64,000 nt of DNA from positions 1 to 64,000 of the forward strand of contig JAPDOI010001201.1 of NCBI GenBank assembly GCA_029168955.1, written 5' to 3'. Shown here piece by piece: positions 43,694 through 54,285 of this stretch. A program made the position numbers and the translations under genes. Under the pieces are notes generated by a model, which had not been told where the DNA came from, searched no databases, and worked only from the letters and a program-made list of their open reading frames with translations. Position 1 is the first letter of the stretch. Each line of letters opens with the position of its first letter. The stretch is from Aplectana chamaeleonis. Lineage: Eukaryota; Nematoda; Chromadorea; Rhabditida; Cosmocercidae.

Positions 43694-43764
43694 GTGTCGG
43701 TGGTGTAATGGTAACACTCCCGCCCGGAAAGCGTGCAATGCAGGTTCGAGTCCTGCCTGACATC
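43694..43764 (+). tRNA. tRNA-like gene, anticodon GGA by position
   Basis: It folds as a cloverleaf: acceptor GTGTCGG with CTGACAT (two G-T pairs), D stem GTGT/ACAC, anticodon stem CCCGC/GCGTG with one mismatch, loop CCGGAAA, a 4-nt variable loop and T arm GCAGG TTCGAGT CCTGC. A and B boxes are good (TGGTGTAATGG, GGTTCGAGTCC). A TTTT terminator lies at 43769-43772. GGA would read serine codons, yet the long variable arm of serine tRNAs is absent. Position 33 is C rather than U. It may be a tRNA pseudogene or a tRNA-derived module inside the transposon. Confidence 0.6.
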
Positions 43765-43944
43765 TAAGTTTTGTGTTCAACTCAGCTACCCTGTGATCAC
43801 AATACAGGTCGCTTAAAATTTTTGAAGGGTATCACTAGTCATCTATTGAGACAAGAATCTTGAGAAAGACTTCTTGAAATAAAAGCATTACAGGATGATA
43901 TCATAGCACGCACAATAGGCAACCTTCTGAGGCTCAACGCTCAA

Positions 43945-45005
43945 GACATTAGAGGAAATCTCAAGGAATTCTATGAAGCACGGGTGATTTTGTAGGTTTA
44001 TTTCCCTGGAAAATTCTTATAGAGGTCTCTCAGGTATCAATCAGTACTTCCAAGCATCGACACACTGACTCCGGACTCTTTCCACGCCGTCCCATCGAAG
44101 GGTTTTTGATGGGAGCAAGGCATGAGAAGACCGGGCTAGTGAGGACGACGGAGCATCTTCACTTGACTCCATTTCAAAAGAAAAAAGTAGTTTTCTCGGC
44201 TGATTTTGGTGCTACAAACAAACGCAGCTCATATTCAGTTGGAAAAACTACTTTTTTTCCACCTAAAGGCAGTGTTCACGATAAAAATCGTTTTTCTGTT
44301 TTTTCCCTATCTTGAAAACGGCCTCATGCTGACTCCAATGATGACTCTGAAATCGTACAAGACCTTCTGGGAACGGAGTTATGGTCCCTCAAAAATTGAG
44401 CTAAGGAAACATCGTGGACGAGTTGTTCGAGGCTTGTAACTTCCGTCCTTTGCAGCCGATGTATGCGTTCTGACCTGAGTAAAGAGAGAAGTTGAGAATG
44501 AAGGGAAGAACGGGGCTAATGATTGGGAATCATCGCTCATCTCACGATCTCGAGCATTCATTTGTTCATGTCGGTGGGCGTGTGTTGCGCTTTTGGGTTT
44601 GCCTTGCGCTCGAAATGGCAACTTCGGGCTCTTTTGGAGCTTCTCCTGGCTCGTTTTCATGCATTCTTCCAACGTCAGCGTTACAGTGTGCCCCTCCACT
44701 ACCCATTCCTAGTGGAAAATGAAACACATTTTTTATCGTGAACACTGCCTTTAAGTGAAGTCAAGCGAGGATGCTTCGTCGTCCACACCAGCCTGGTCTT
44801 TTAATGCTCTGCTCCCATCAAAAGCTATTCGATGGGACGACTTGCAAAGAGTCCGGACTCAGTGTGCCAGCGCTTGACAATACTGAATGATACCAGGGAA
44901 ACCTCTATAAGAATCTCCTGGAAAATAAACCCACAAAATCACCCGTGTTTCATAGAATCCCTTGAGATTTCCTTTAATGTCTTGAGCGTTGATTCTCGTC
45001 CGAGA
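43945..45005. repeat. Inner inverted-repeat pair within the composite
   Basis: Left arm about 43945-44170 and right arm about 44752-45005 are inverted copies. They share CAACGCTCAAGACATTA, ACACGGGTGATTTTGT/GCACGGGTGATTTTGT, CTTATAGAGGT, CCGGACTCTTT and TTTTGATGGGAGCA. Between the arms lies the TTAA-type MITE at 44267-44750. This looks like one foldback element nested in another. Confidence 0.75.
44267..44750. mobile_element. TTAA-type MITE, type 2, copy 2
   Basis: The 484-bp element begins AGGCAGTGTTCACGAT and ends ATCGTGAACACTGCCT, as at 7290-7735. The right flank is TTAA (44751-44754) and the left is CTAA (44263-44266), one base decayed. Confidence 0.8.
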
Positions 45006-46055
45006 AGACAACCTCAAGCAACGGGTTCAAAATTTTTTTCATGAATTTGGATAGCACGCGATTCAGCTCACCTTCCTCCAATTTGTACCCAAGTTTCAAC
45101 GGGTGCACTGGAGCCTGGCCGACTTGTGGCGTTCTTCCAAGCGCGGAGCCTTATTCATTACGGCTCTTTCGATGTTTTCGTTGCGATGGATCGAGGGAGG
45201 ATGGTATCCTTTGACACATTCGACGAACGATGCGTCGTTCGTCGTGTCCAGTGAGCTTCCGGGGCCTCCCAGAGCGAACACGCATTCTGTAGGAGTCCGG
45301 ATTCCGTAGAAACGAAGAGATGCAGCTTGGTGAACGTCCAATTTGCCGAGAGATTTATCGGACTCCATGACCGGCGGCGTAGAGAGCTCGGGCCTGGGCC
45401 TGTTCTTCGGAAGAGAGATGTGAACCGCGTGGCGTGATGATAATTTACGCATACAACTACATTCTTTACTATCCCGCTTGAAACAGGATTCTTTCGTATG
45501 TCTCTCGTACAAAAATTTCGTTTCTCTGAAGTGATCGTATACTTATGCGACGGCTAAAAAATGAATTTCTGTATGTGAAAAAGGAAAAACTTTACGATTT
45601 GCCTTCCTACAATGTGACCTACCGTTTTCGGCATAGCGAAAAACATAGAGACCGGTGCCGATGCTTGAAACTTCGTTCGAATTGCCGAACCATGAAATTT
45701 CAGGAAGTTCATATACTTATGCGACGCACTGTATGATAGATCTTTGATTACCATGTGACGAATTTCTACTTTTAGATGAACTACCAATCCTGTAGAATAC
45801 AAAAATCACCAAGTGAATATCGAAAACGGCGAAGAAAGTGAACGAGTTTAGGTAGAGACAAGAAGTCGCAGATTGCCAATATTGACAAATTATATTTCCC
45901 AGCGATGTACATTTGCGTAATCGTCCTACAACATACTTCGTTATGTCGCCATTATGACCGAAAATATCATATAAGAAGATGAAATTGATAGCCCCAATTA
46001 GAGCAAAAATATTCGGAAAAAAGCCGATGTCAATAGATTCATGACCGCCACTGTA

Positions 46056-46830
46056 TATCGTGAAGGTATCCCATACAATTGTATGGAGGTGCCTCTGACC
46101 TTCACACCAGGGCCATTGTACCCAAACACTTTACTATTAGGTCTTATCCCTAGGGAGTTCATAGAGACTTTGGCCTCAGGCCGCAATTATTCCACCCTTA
46201 ATTGCCGGCCATTTTTCACTTCGTGTAGGAATGCATTTGCACGATTGCGGTATCATGGAGGATTCAGTGTGTGGATAGTGAGCGCTCATGCGCCCACCGA
46301 AGCAGCGGAAAACAACTCAACGCGTTCCTAGCCAGTATACGTTGTCAACATGCTGTTGTCGTGGAAACAGGGTTGAGCAGGCCGTTGTAGCGAATTTCGT
46401 CGCGGCTACGACTCCCCCATTATCATTTTTTTTTTCAAAAAAAAATTCCCGAAATTTTACGATCCCCTGGGACCAAAATTTTTTAATTTAGTGTCTAATT
46501 GTCAATTTTGTCAAAAAAGGGTCAATTTTCTAAACAGCTTCTCTGTATATAATCTGCTTTTATATTGTTGAGAATGCATACACCTCGCACGCGACTGACT
46601 ATTCCTACCTCATTCTACCTTCCCATGTGGTTTGAAAAAATCCTATTTTTCTCCAAAAATTTTACGACCCCCCCCAAATTTTAATTTTTTCCCCGAAATT
46701 TCTAAAAACTTTACGACCACCGTTGTGACCAGTCACAACGCTGCTCAACCCTGCGTGGGAATCGACGCAAAGGCGAGTATTGGATTTGGTCAAGAATCCG
46801 AAGTACTCTGTAAATGGTTCTGCCCAGTGG
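46056..46830 (+). pseudogene. RTE-clade endonuclease fragment, split by a MITE
   Basis: Translation gives ARLRYHGGFSVWIVSAHAPT (an endonuclease segment familiar from nematode RTE elements) before 46367. After the MITE it continues GIDAKASIGFGQESEVLCKW, the RTE version of the G.D.N motif. A one-base shift lies near 46325. It is cut at 46830 by family A copy A6. RTE elements encode an APE endonuclease and an RT in one ORF. Only the endonuclease centre remains here. Confidence 0.75.
46368..46753. mobile_element. hAT-like MITE
   Basis: The 386-bp element has ends CAGGGTTGAGCAG and CTGCTCAACCCTG. Flanks CGTGGAAA (46360-46367) and CGTGGGAA (46754-46761) form an 8-bp target duplication with one mismatch. 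Its removal joins RTE codons VVV|GIDAK. The interior has repeated TTTTACGACC motifs and no ORF. An 8-bp duplication and a CAGGG end fit hAT. Confidence 0.8.
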
Positions 46831-47266
46831 AGTGGCAGTTTGAGGGAAAACAACATCACCTTCGTGCTAACCGACATCACTCCCTCCACGGAGAGGGTTT
46901 TTGCCATGGGAAAATCGCTGGCTGGCCACATATCTCCTAAGGATTGTCTTACATAGGGCCGGCTTGGAGAGTAATCCTGGACCCTTTCAAAAGCACTCTT
47001 GTGCCATACGCAGCAAGAATACCTCTTGGAGAGAGAAAAGCGTCCAGTGCTTTGGATGGCAAAGGTGGGTGCATCTCTCCTGTTCGGGTGTCAGTTCTGT
47101 GAGACAGCATAGCTCTGTTTTACGCTGTGTTCTTTGCTCTTCACCTACCAACGCTGATCCCTCAAGCTCAAATTGCCCCCTTTCCATTGTACATATCATT
47201 GAGTCTTGACTGTGGTTTGGCATTGAGCGGTCGGCCTTCACAAGCGCTCTCGACATCACCAAGAAT

Positions 47267-48097
47267 ATGAAAGAAGCAACGGTCGAAGAATGCATCCAAA
47301 CAATCCACATGTTGACCAGGAAGGTGGATAACCTGACAGCGGATGTGAGTGCTATTCGTCTTGAGAACCTTACTCTACAGAACAAGCTTGACTCTATTGA
47401 ATTTACTTTGCGAGACCCGCAAAATGGTCTGATGGATTTGATGGCAAGGCTCCTTTCGCATTTCGATGGTAGCGATTCCGTTAGAAAGACATATGCTGCT
47501 GCAGCTAGTAAGGGACTGCCGTCAAATAGCTCGCAAATTTTGATCGTACGCTCAGCCATGAAAGAAGAGAAAATAGCTTCAGAACGGGAAAAAATCTTGT
47601 TATCACTCGATTCCGCAAAACTGATGAGGAACTGACCCAGAAAGAAATTGATCGCCAACTTGTTGATGACCTGTGTCAAAAAAGAAGATGTGTCGGTTTT
47701 TCGCCAAAATCAAGTTTTGAAGCTACGCACGCTGGACAAATCCCAAGCGAAACAGCTTCTACGCACTTACCCGTTCTTCAGAGCCAATTCATCAATAAAA
47801 GGTATGAAGGAAACGACAGCGCGGCCAGATTTCTCCCCATCCGAGTTGGAACAGTATCGTCAATTGTGGAAGGAAAGCATGGAGAAGAACGAGAAATCAG
47901 GGAAGATGGAATGGGTGGTCAAAGGACTCAAAGCAGTTCAAGTGAACAGCATGCGCGAATGGAAAACGAAGAAGACGGAAAAGAAGACAATGCGGAACGA
48001 GCAGGAAGAAAAAGCGTCGAAGATCGTAGGAACCCACGTAGAGAAGTTAAATGAGACAGGAGAACACGATCATCAAGTAAAATCTCCTGCGCATTAA
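47267..48097 (+). pseudogene. CR1-1 ORF1 (coiled-coil RNA-binding type)
   Basis: It begins MKEATVEECIQTIHMLTRKV, followed by a heptad-like segment (NLTADVSAIRLENLTLQNKL) that predicts a coiled coil, and DPQNGLMDLMARLLSHF. After a frameshift near 47636 it continues with FFRANSSIKGMKETTARPDF, SPSELEQYRQLWKESM and a Lys/Glu-rich end. RPDfSP.E...Y..LW is a pattern of CR1-type ORF1 C-terminal domains, thought to bind the element RNA. The stop at 48097 overlaps the start region of ORF2. Confidence 0.7.
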
Positions 48098-50831
48098 TCA
48101 ACTGTCGCTCAGTTTTCAGAAAGCTCCCACTTCTCAACCACATAGCTGCATCATACCGCATCAAAATGTTTTGCTTGACGGAAACGTGGGCGGACGAAAC
48201 AATAACAAACGCGATGTTATCACTGGATGGAAAGTTCGACATATATCGTTGTGATAGAGTTACAGGTCGAGGAGGAGGTGTTGCAATCTTACTTCACAAA
48301 ACCTGCAAGGCAATATCGATTCCATGCAGCATTCCAGAAGTAGTAGCAATTGAGCTTCTACGGGGGAAAAACAATGTTCGACTAATTACTCTCTACCATC
48401 CATCCCACAACGATTCATACGACTTCCTGAACGATGTATCTGAGCTCATCGACAGATCTCGATTCCCTTGCGTCATTCTCGGTGACTTCAATGCAGGACA
48501 CATAGACTGGTTGAACTTCTCAGCTCGTGACGCACAGTGTCAGAAGGTTCTAAACTTCTGCTCCCTGAACGGCCACATCCAACACGTCCACTCAGCAACA
48601 TGCAACAACAATATCCTGGACCTAATTTTTTTCCATCCCGAAGCCCCAATCGGAAACGTCCATGTGTCCTCCAGATTCAGCGATCACTGTATCGTTTCCT
48701 TCAACCCCAACCTTTCACAATCACACAATCACAATCCACAACCACTTCCGAACTTCCGTAGATGTGACTACAGGCAGGCTAACTTCCTTCTTGCCAATAT
48801 CGACTGGTTGGGCCTCTTCAATGACGATGATGACGTGAACTCATGCTATGTCGAATTTGCAAAAGCTGTCTATTCTATTATCAGTGTCTGCGTTCCTGTT
48901 CAAACTCGAAGACGAAGACATCATCCCGCCCATATCCGCCGCCTTCTATCAGAGAAGGCTCGTCTCTGGCGACGTGAGGGAAACACTTCGGCTTACAAAC
49001 ACCTCCTTCAGCGATGCCGTGAAGCAGCCACAGAACACGAGCTTCAACATGAGCGTGAAGTATTACAATCTGGCAAATCCAAATATTTTTTCTCATTTGT
49101 CAATCGACGCATGCACGACACCGAATCAGTTTCACCACTAGATGACTCAAATGGAATTTTACACACGGAAGATGCACAGAAGTGCGAGATACTGTCAAGA
49201 CAATGCCAATCTGTCTTCACGTTGATGACGGGAACAATGCTCCTTTCGCACCACGAACCGATACTCCCATGCTGGATATCGACTTTGCTCCCTATATTGT
49301 CGAAAGGCATATCCAAGCCTTACCCGCAAAGCTCTCCAGATCCCCAGACAACCTCCCATCATACTTTCTTCGACGCGTAGCCACTGCTATCGCTCTTCCC
49401 CTCTCCCACATCTTCAAACTGTCCTATCAAACCCACGCTCTACCAAGAATCTGGAAGGAAGCCATCATCCACCCAATTTTCAAGAAGGGTCGAAAGGATC
49501 AAGCCGTGAACTATCGCCCAGTGAGCCTCGTCAGCAACGTCTGCAAGGTGATGGAATCAATAATCAGATGTAACATGCTGGATCACCTTACTTTCTACCG
49601 CCTCATATCCCCTAATCAGTTTGGCTTTCTTCCTCGTAAATCGACCACAACTCAACTTCTGGCCTTCTGCAATGACCTCTACTCATCGATCAGTAAATCG
49701 CTACCTGTGGATGTACTCTACCTGGACTTCACGAAGGCGTTCGACCGAGTCTCCCACCCGAAGCTCCTCCTCAAGATGTCACATTACGGTATACAAGGAG
49801 ACACTCTTGCATGGCTATCTAGCTTCCTGACCGAACGTAGGCAGTATGTCTGTATTGGCGAAACGAAATCTTCAAGCCGTCACGTGTTATCTGGAGTACC
49901 TCAAGGCAGGGTTCTTGCCCCACTTCTGTTCCTGCTCTACATAAACGACCTACCAGATGCTCTGAAAGTAAACTGCAAGATGTTTGCTGATGACGCCAAA
50001 GTCTACACCTGCTACGATCGCAATGTCGCTTTCCCGCTCTCCGGTCCCATCAAGGCCCTGTGCGAATGGTCTCAGCTCTGGCAGATGCCGCTCGCCGCCG
50101 AAAAATGCTCAGTCATGTACTTTGGGAGGAAAAACCGTCGATATCCATATGAAACATCCGGCACATTACTTAATACTTCGCATCTCACCCGCGACCTCGG
50201 CGTCTGACTCTCCTCGGACTTGACCTTCTCAGAGCACATTGCAAAGATTGTGCAGAAATCATCGAGGATAGCTCAACTTATGTTACGCATTTTCCGAATC
50301 CACGATATTCACGTCCTTAGGAGAGCGTTCACTGTGTACGTGCGTTCCATCCTGGAGTATGCCAGCTGCATATTTTCCCCGCATAATATTGAGGAAGTCA
50401 ATTCTATCGAGAATGTTCAACGTCGCTTCACCAAACGGTTGTTTCTCCGATGTGGAAGAACCGACATCAGTTACGAACAGCGTCTCAACGAACTACGTCA
50501 GCATACCCTCGAAATCAGACGAAGTATGATCGATATGAAAATGATTTACTCACTGCACAATGTAGTCACGGACTTTCCTCTGGACTCAATATTCGATCGA
50601 GCCAACACAATTACCCGTGGACATCCGCGCCGACTGCGCCCGAGAGAAATTCCGAAAAGTTCGAAATGCTGTGGATTCTTCCCCCACCGTTCATACTCGA
50701 TTTGGATCGGCCTCCCAACGGAAAGCGTTCTTCAACCAACCCTGGAGTCTTTCGAAAGATCACTATATAACCTGATCCCAGGAAAACTCGTTCCGGTTAC
50801 GAAACTACGCAACTTCAACTACAACTACTGA
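48063..50831 (+). pseudogene. CR1-1 ORF2 (endonuclease and reverse transcriptase)
   Basis: Endonuclease: ALINCRSVFRKLPLLNHI, MFCLTETW, RGGGVAILLHK, VILGDFNAGHIDW, NILDLIF and SSRFSDHCIV carry the catalytic Asn, Glu, Asp/Asn and His residues. RT: YRPVSLVSNVCKVMES, QFGFLPRKSTTTQLL, YLDFTKAFDRVSHPKLL, SGVPQGRVLAPLLFLLYIND and the catalytic FADDAKVY. The C-terminus has VQRRFTKRLFLR typical of CR1. A frameshift near 49350 and an in-frame TGA at 50205 are the only lesions I see. No ATG precedes 48166 in this frame; translation probably couples to ORF1. Confidence 0.88.
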
Positions 50832-51350
50832 TTGCATATATCACATGGTCCTCGGCAATCAGCGAAAGCATAGCCACTCACAGTCAGCAACTAACCTTCA
50901 TTTTATATCAACCACAGCCAGTCATTGGCTAATCATTGCATATATTTCATGGTCCTTGACAGTCACCGACAGCATGGACAGTCTTCGGTGTATCTCATTT
51001 TTCCCGGCAATCAGCGACTGACCTATCAATTTTGTCCACTGCAGCCACTCATTGGCCACTAAATGCAAATATCTCGTAATCCTTGACAGTCAGGGACAGC
51101 ATGACTTATCATCTATGTACTATCCACTACAACCGCTCACTTCGCATATTTCATGGTTATCGGCAGTCTGCGATAGCATGACTTATCATCTTCTAACAAT
51201 CAACTACAACAACGTATTCGGTATATCTCATGATCCTCAGCAGTCAGCGACAAAATCATGAACCGTCTGCTATCAACTACATCCACTTATTGCGTAAATA
51301 TCATGGTTTTCGACAGTCTAGCGGCAAAATCCGTCATCTTTTTATCGTCA
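50832..51350 (+). repeat. Tandem repeats in the CR1-1 3' region
   Basis: About five diverged units of 95-115 bp, each with GCATATATTTCATGGT (or a variant), a CCTTGACAGTCAGCGACAGC-like block and an ATCAACTACAACCACTCA-like block. They lie between the ORF2 stop and the (TGAA)n tail. Such repeats may be the RT-recognised 3' structure; that is inference. Confidence 0.65.
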
Positions 51351-51586
51351 TGATATCAGTGCACACGTGCCTTTCATGAATAAACATGAATGAATGAATG
51401 AATATCAGTCTCAACGGCCTTCGTCCAAACTTTCTTAGCTCTCACTCTGCGCCCGTACTTACCATCCAGACGTTATAATGGTTCAAGAAACCAAGCTCTC
51501 CATCCCCTACTTTCCCACATCCTAATATTGCGGGCCACATTGCCTACCATGCTCCATGGCCAACTCTAACGAGGGAGGGTCGCGCT

Positions 51587-51786
51587 ACGTATCGATAGCA
51601 GCAAACCTGACGAGTGCCCAAATTGCGGTGGTCAAGGGCGTACTACTGCACACCTGTTCAACTGCCCGATGAGACCGACTACATTGACGACAATGGATTT
51701 GTGGATGAACCCAACGCTAGTAGCCGAGTTTCTGAACCTGTGACGGGACCCCTCTCCGTGGCTGCAAAGAAGAAGAAGAAGAAGAA
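51587..51786 (+). mobile_element. Family A copy A7: 200-bp 5'-truncated insertion
   Basis: Only the last part of the family: CPNCGGQGRTTAHLFNCP, then MDLWMNPTLVAEFLNL, stop, and an AAG-repeat tail (51766-51786). It is flanked by a perfect 12-bp duplication GAGGGTCGCGCT (51575-51586 and 51787-51798). It is the shortest retrotransposed family A copy here and shows that the tail and duplication are genuine termini. Confidence 0.9.
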
Positions 51787-51949
51787 GAGGGTCGCGCTCA
51801 TAAGATGGAGTTTCGAGATGCAGCTTTAATATGTTCTAGGGGGAGGGCAGTGCACCAATATTCCATTCTCAGAATCGGCTAAATGCCTCAGAGATTCACA
51901 GGAGAATTCCAAAAGTGGGCATTTCCATAGCTTTGCCAATAGAAAAGGG

Positions 51950-52540
51950 GTACACGAGTGACAATTTTTAGGGCGTTCAAAAATTGTCTTGGATTGAGCT
52001 CAAAAATCGTTTCTGGGGGTTGTTTGGGGTGCTGATTACGAATCTGAGGCCCATTTGTCAATATTTGAAAGTTACCATCTGATTTGGTCCGAAGATTCGA
52101 AATGGGGGAAAATTTGCTGCCCAAACGCGACTTTTGACAATTTCGAGAATCCTACTATCAAATCACCTCAAAACTTGCATATAGGGGCTATTCGGACTGC
52201 CTAACACGATACTGCAACCCGTTCATCGATTTTCGACAAATTACGGTAGGTCACAGTGGGTATACGGTAGCTCGGTCAAGGTCTCAGATTTGACTCAAAA
52301 TTTCACTGTGGGTATTATTTGGGACGCTGAACACAAATTTCATGTTCATTTTTCGATTTTCGAAATTTTAAGGTATGTTTTGCCAGTTAAAAGGCATTAT
52401 GCCTACCGTAACCTACAGTAACCCTAAGTCTGGCGAGGAGTAGACCACAGATTCGGGTTCAGCGTCTTAAATAACCCCCAGTTAAAAGTTTTGAGCCAAA
52501 GACGAAACTTTTCTCTGAACGCCCCAAAAACTCCCTGGTA
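51950..52540. mobile_element. Decayed member of the CAAGGGAAG MITE family
   Basis: Contains GGGGTGCTGATTACGAATCT, TTACGGTAGGTCACAGTGGG and ACCGTAACCTACAGTAACCC in the same order as the intact MITEs. Both ends are too decayed to place, so the limits are approximate. Confidence 0.55.
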
Positions 52541-52544
52541 CCCT

Positions 52545-52926
52545 TCATTTATTTATTTATTTATTTATTTAATGGACGCGGACTGTCGTCACGCGTAATT
52601 AAAACAGTTAAAACACAGTGGCCATGGGATACCAAAATCCGGCACTCTAGCAAGTAAAAAAAACAGTTGTAAATCAACATTGATAAAAATAGCAAGATTC
52701 ACGAAAAGAAAGCATACAAAGGCTACAATTCATCGACTATCCTTTGGCAGCTGATGAAAGTTCTGAAGGAACCTAGGCTCATTGCCCAAATGTTCTGATT
52801 GATCAACGATCGAAACTTGTGGAAAACCCTGTTGCAGAAAAAGTTTCTTTTGACTTGGCTTCTAGCCACCCTTACCTTTTTTTTTGAAGCCATAAAAATT
52901 TTGTTTTTTGAAATCCCCGCAGCCAT
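52545..52926 (-). pseudogene. 3' end of another CR1-like element
   Basis: Minus-strand translation gives RVARSQVKRNFFCNRVFHKF, then SLGSFRTFISC and a stop. This is the pattern of CR1/L2 RT C-termini (R..FF.NR....WN..P......S...FK). It ends in a (TAAA)n tail, seen on the plus strand as TTTATTTATTTA (52548-52573). Only the last 80 or so codons are present. Tail and C-terminus differ from CR1-1 and CR1-2, so it is a third CR1-type family. Confidence 0.6.
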
Positions 52927-52994
52927 TTAGCCAATTTCAAGCACGGGTCATTTATATCCTCTCACAGACCTACAGGAACAACAACATGATTTTC

Positions 52995-53152
52995 CAAATC
53001 GCCGCCAGGAAGGTAACAAGCCTCCCTTGTAAGCGAAGGAGTTTCCACTTTTGCCCTATCCCTTCTGACCTCACTCCTCATACCCAGTGCTCCCACGGAC
53101 GGAACATTTACATTCCATCTACCACCTCATACCCTTTATCCTACAATCATAT
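52995..53152 (+). pseudogene. Short family A endonuclease fragment
   Basis: Reads SEGVSTFALSLLTSLLIPSA, then TDGT and a shifted SYNHIP end, as in the family A endonuclease. It is internally deleted between the two parts. It is cut at 53152 by the dispersed repeat that also flanks the 42-bp array. Confidence 0.6.
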
Positions 53153-53440
53153 CCCACGTGAGTGGCTTGGTTTCGTCCAGGTTTACCATTTAGAAATTCA
53201 TAAAGCAGTTTGTAAAACCTTTCAAACAAATGTTTTGGACATCCTGGATTTAAGTGAGAGTATCTATGAGACACATGCTCACAAAATTTGAGCTAAATCC
53301 ATTCAGAAGTACATATAAAAGTTAGATCAGTGGTTGTTTAGCAAAAATCCGTGTTGTGCGTCGAGGCAGGAAACTGTTGACGTGCTCGGTGCCCGTTATG
53401 GACGCTCAGTAGTGTTCACTGCCAATCGTCGCAGGTGACC
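53153..53440. repeat. Dispersed repeat, copy 2 (no minisatellite)
   Basis: Homologous to the flank of the 42-bp array (23260-23550), in the same order: GGCTTGGTTTCGTCCAGG, GTAAAACCTTTCAAACAAAT, ACAAAATTTGAGCTAAATCC, AAAGTTAGATCAGTGG and ACTGCCAATCGTCGCAGG. The right limit is unclear. The hairpin seen at 23237 is not preserved. Confidence 0.7.
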
Positions 53441-54179
53441 ACTTGGATAGGCAGTTAAGTCGGTTGGCCGAGTTCGGTCTTGCAAGAGTTAAGCTGCACG
53501 AGAATTGTATGTATCGCAACGCCGAATAGGAGCGAATGCCAAGTCAACGGCGATCGGCCCGCTTTTTTCGCGCGCGGTCATATTAAAATAGGTTCGCGGT
53601 CAATGCGCCTGGACAAACACGACTGACAGCGAGAAACTCGATTGAACTTAATTATTAATTACAATACAACTATGCGGAGCCTAGGAACAAAATTCAAAAA
53701 AAAATTTACTTGCGGGTGTTACGCCCTTTGTCTGGTAGGGACAGTGTACCCCCGCTAGTGCAACCAAGGAGATACGAGATGTAGCTCAAACTTGGGTAAT
53801 TTAACGTGCGACGATCTCATTTTACCACACAGGACAGTGCATCGAAGTCGACGCGGATCCGTCGCGGTCAGTCCGATATGTGCCGCTGCTCGTGGTCAAC
53901 CGTAATATGAAGCAGCCAGTTTGCTATCAGTTTTAATTAAATTGTGTGCGCTAGAAACGATTTATACTCGCGGTATGTTCTACTTACCAGCAGTTGCGAG
54001 TAATAAATCCGCACTTTTGTCGGACACACCGCGCGAAGATATCGAACATTTGCAGCTTGTTTGCGGTCAGTTTTAAATTGATCTTCGCTCGCGGTGGAAA
54101 CGGTTCCTGAGAGCGGTCACACGCAAAGTTTGTGCTTACCGACACTACGGATTTGAATATAAGTCTTCTGCCGAAGTGC
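53441..54179. other. Intron sequence, unassigned repeat-like DNA
   Basis: GC-varying sequence with recurring GGTCAGTTTTAAnTT and CGCGGT motifs (near 53580, 53880, 53925, 54066). It is probably decayed transposon DNA. No coding segment recognised. Confidence 0.45.
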
Positions 54180-54285
54180 AAAAGAAACCGAGCGCGGCGG
54201 GGATTTGAACTCGCCACCTCATTTTTTTTCACTGGCAGCGCTCACGCCAACCGCGCCAGCAAACCACGTTGACTTCGGCATCTAA
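54180..54285 (-). mobile_element. tRNA-derived SINE candidate (pol III A and B boxes)
   Basis: On the minus strand, TGGCGCGGTTGG (an A-box match, 54249-54260) is followed about 35 bp later by GAGTTCAAATCCCC (a B-box match, near 54200-54213). A tract of A residues lies between. The spacing fits an internal pol III promoter and a tRNA-like head. The acceptor stem does not close well, so it is not a functional tRNA. A SINE head is the best reading. Confidence 0.5.

Larger units (their letters stand above)
43098..46053. mobile_element. Tc1/mariner-like composite with about 340-bp inverted repeats
   Basis: The 2956-bp element is flanked by TA (43096-43097 and 46054-46055). Its ends are CAGTAGCGGTCATAAATCTA and TAGATTCATGACCGCCACTG, with inverted arms at 43098-43435 and 45725-46053. 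TA duplication and CAGT..GCGGTCAT ends suggest Tc1/mariner. No transposase frame is visible. The interior holds a tRNA-like gene (43694-43764), a second inverted-repeat pair and a MITE. A 138-codon minus frame at 45096-45512 shows no known domain and is not called as a gene. Confidence 0.75.
47199..51401 (+). mobile_element. Near-complete CR1-clade retrotransposon (CR1-1)
   Basis: The 4203-bp element contains ORF1, ORF2, a 3' region with tandem repeats, and a terminal (TGAA)n tail (51387-51401). ATATCA at 47193-47198 and at 51402-51407 may be a 6-bp target duplication; the host family A frame reads LSIVHI|SLNGL across it. Few lesions (one frameshift in each ORF and one in-frame stop), so it is younger than most elements here. 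Confidence 0.9.
46831..51586 (+). pseudogene. Family A copy A6, split by CR1-1 and truncated
   Basis: Left part 46831-47198: 2A-like LHRAGLESNPGP (near 46945-46985), CFGWQRWVHLSCSG, ending at the CPLSIVHI start of the endonuclease. The right part resumes at 51402 after CR1-1 with ISLNGLRPNFLSSHS and a shifted ETKLS region, and is lost near 51570. The rest of the endonuclease and the RT are missing. It sits in the RTE fragment at 46830 and lacks the first 20 or so bases of the family. Confidence 0.75.

Noticed and set aside
45096..45512. 138-codon minus-strand frame inside the Tc1/mariner-like composite as a transposase
   Set aside because: No helix-turn-helix or DDE/DDD signature and no similarity I recognise.
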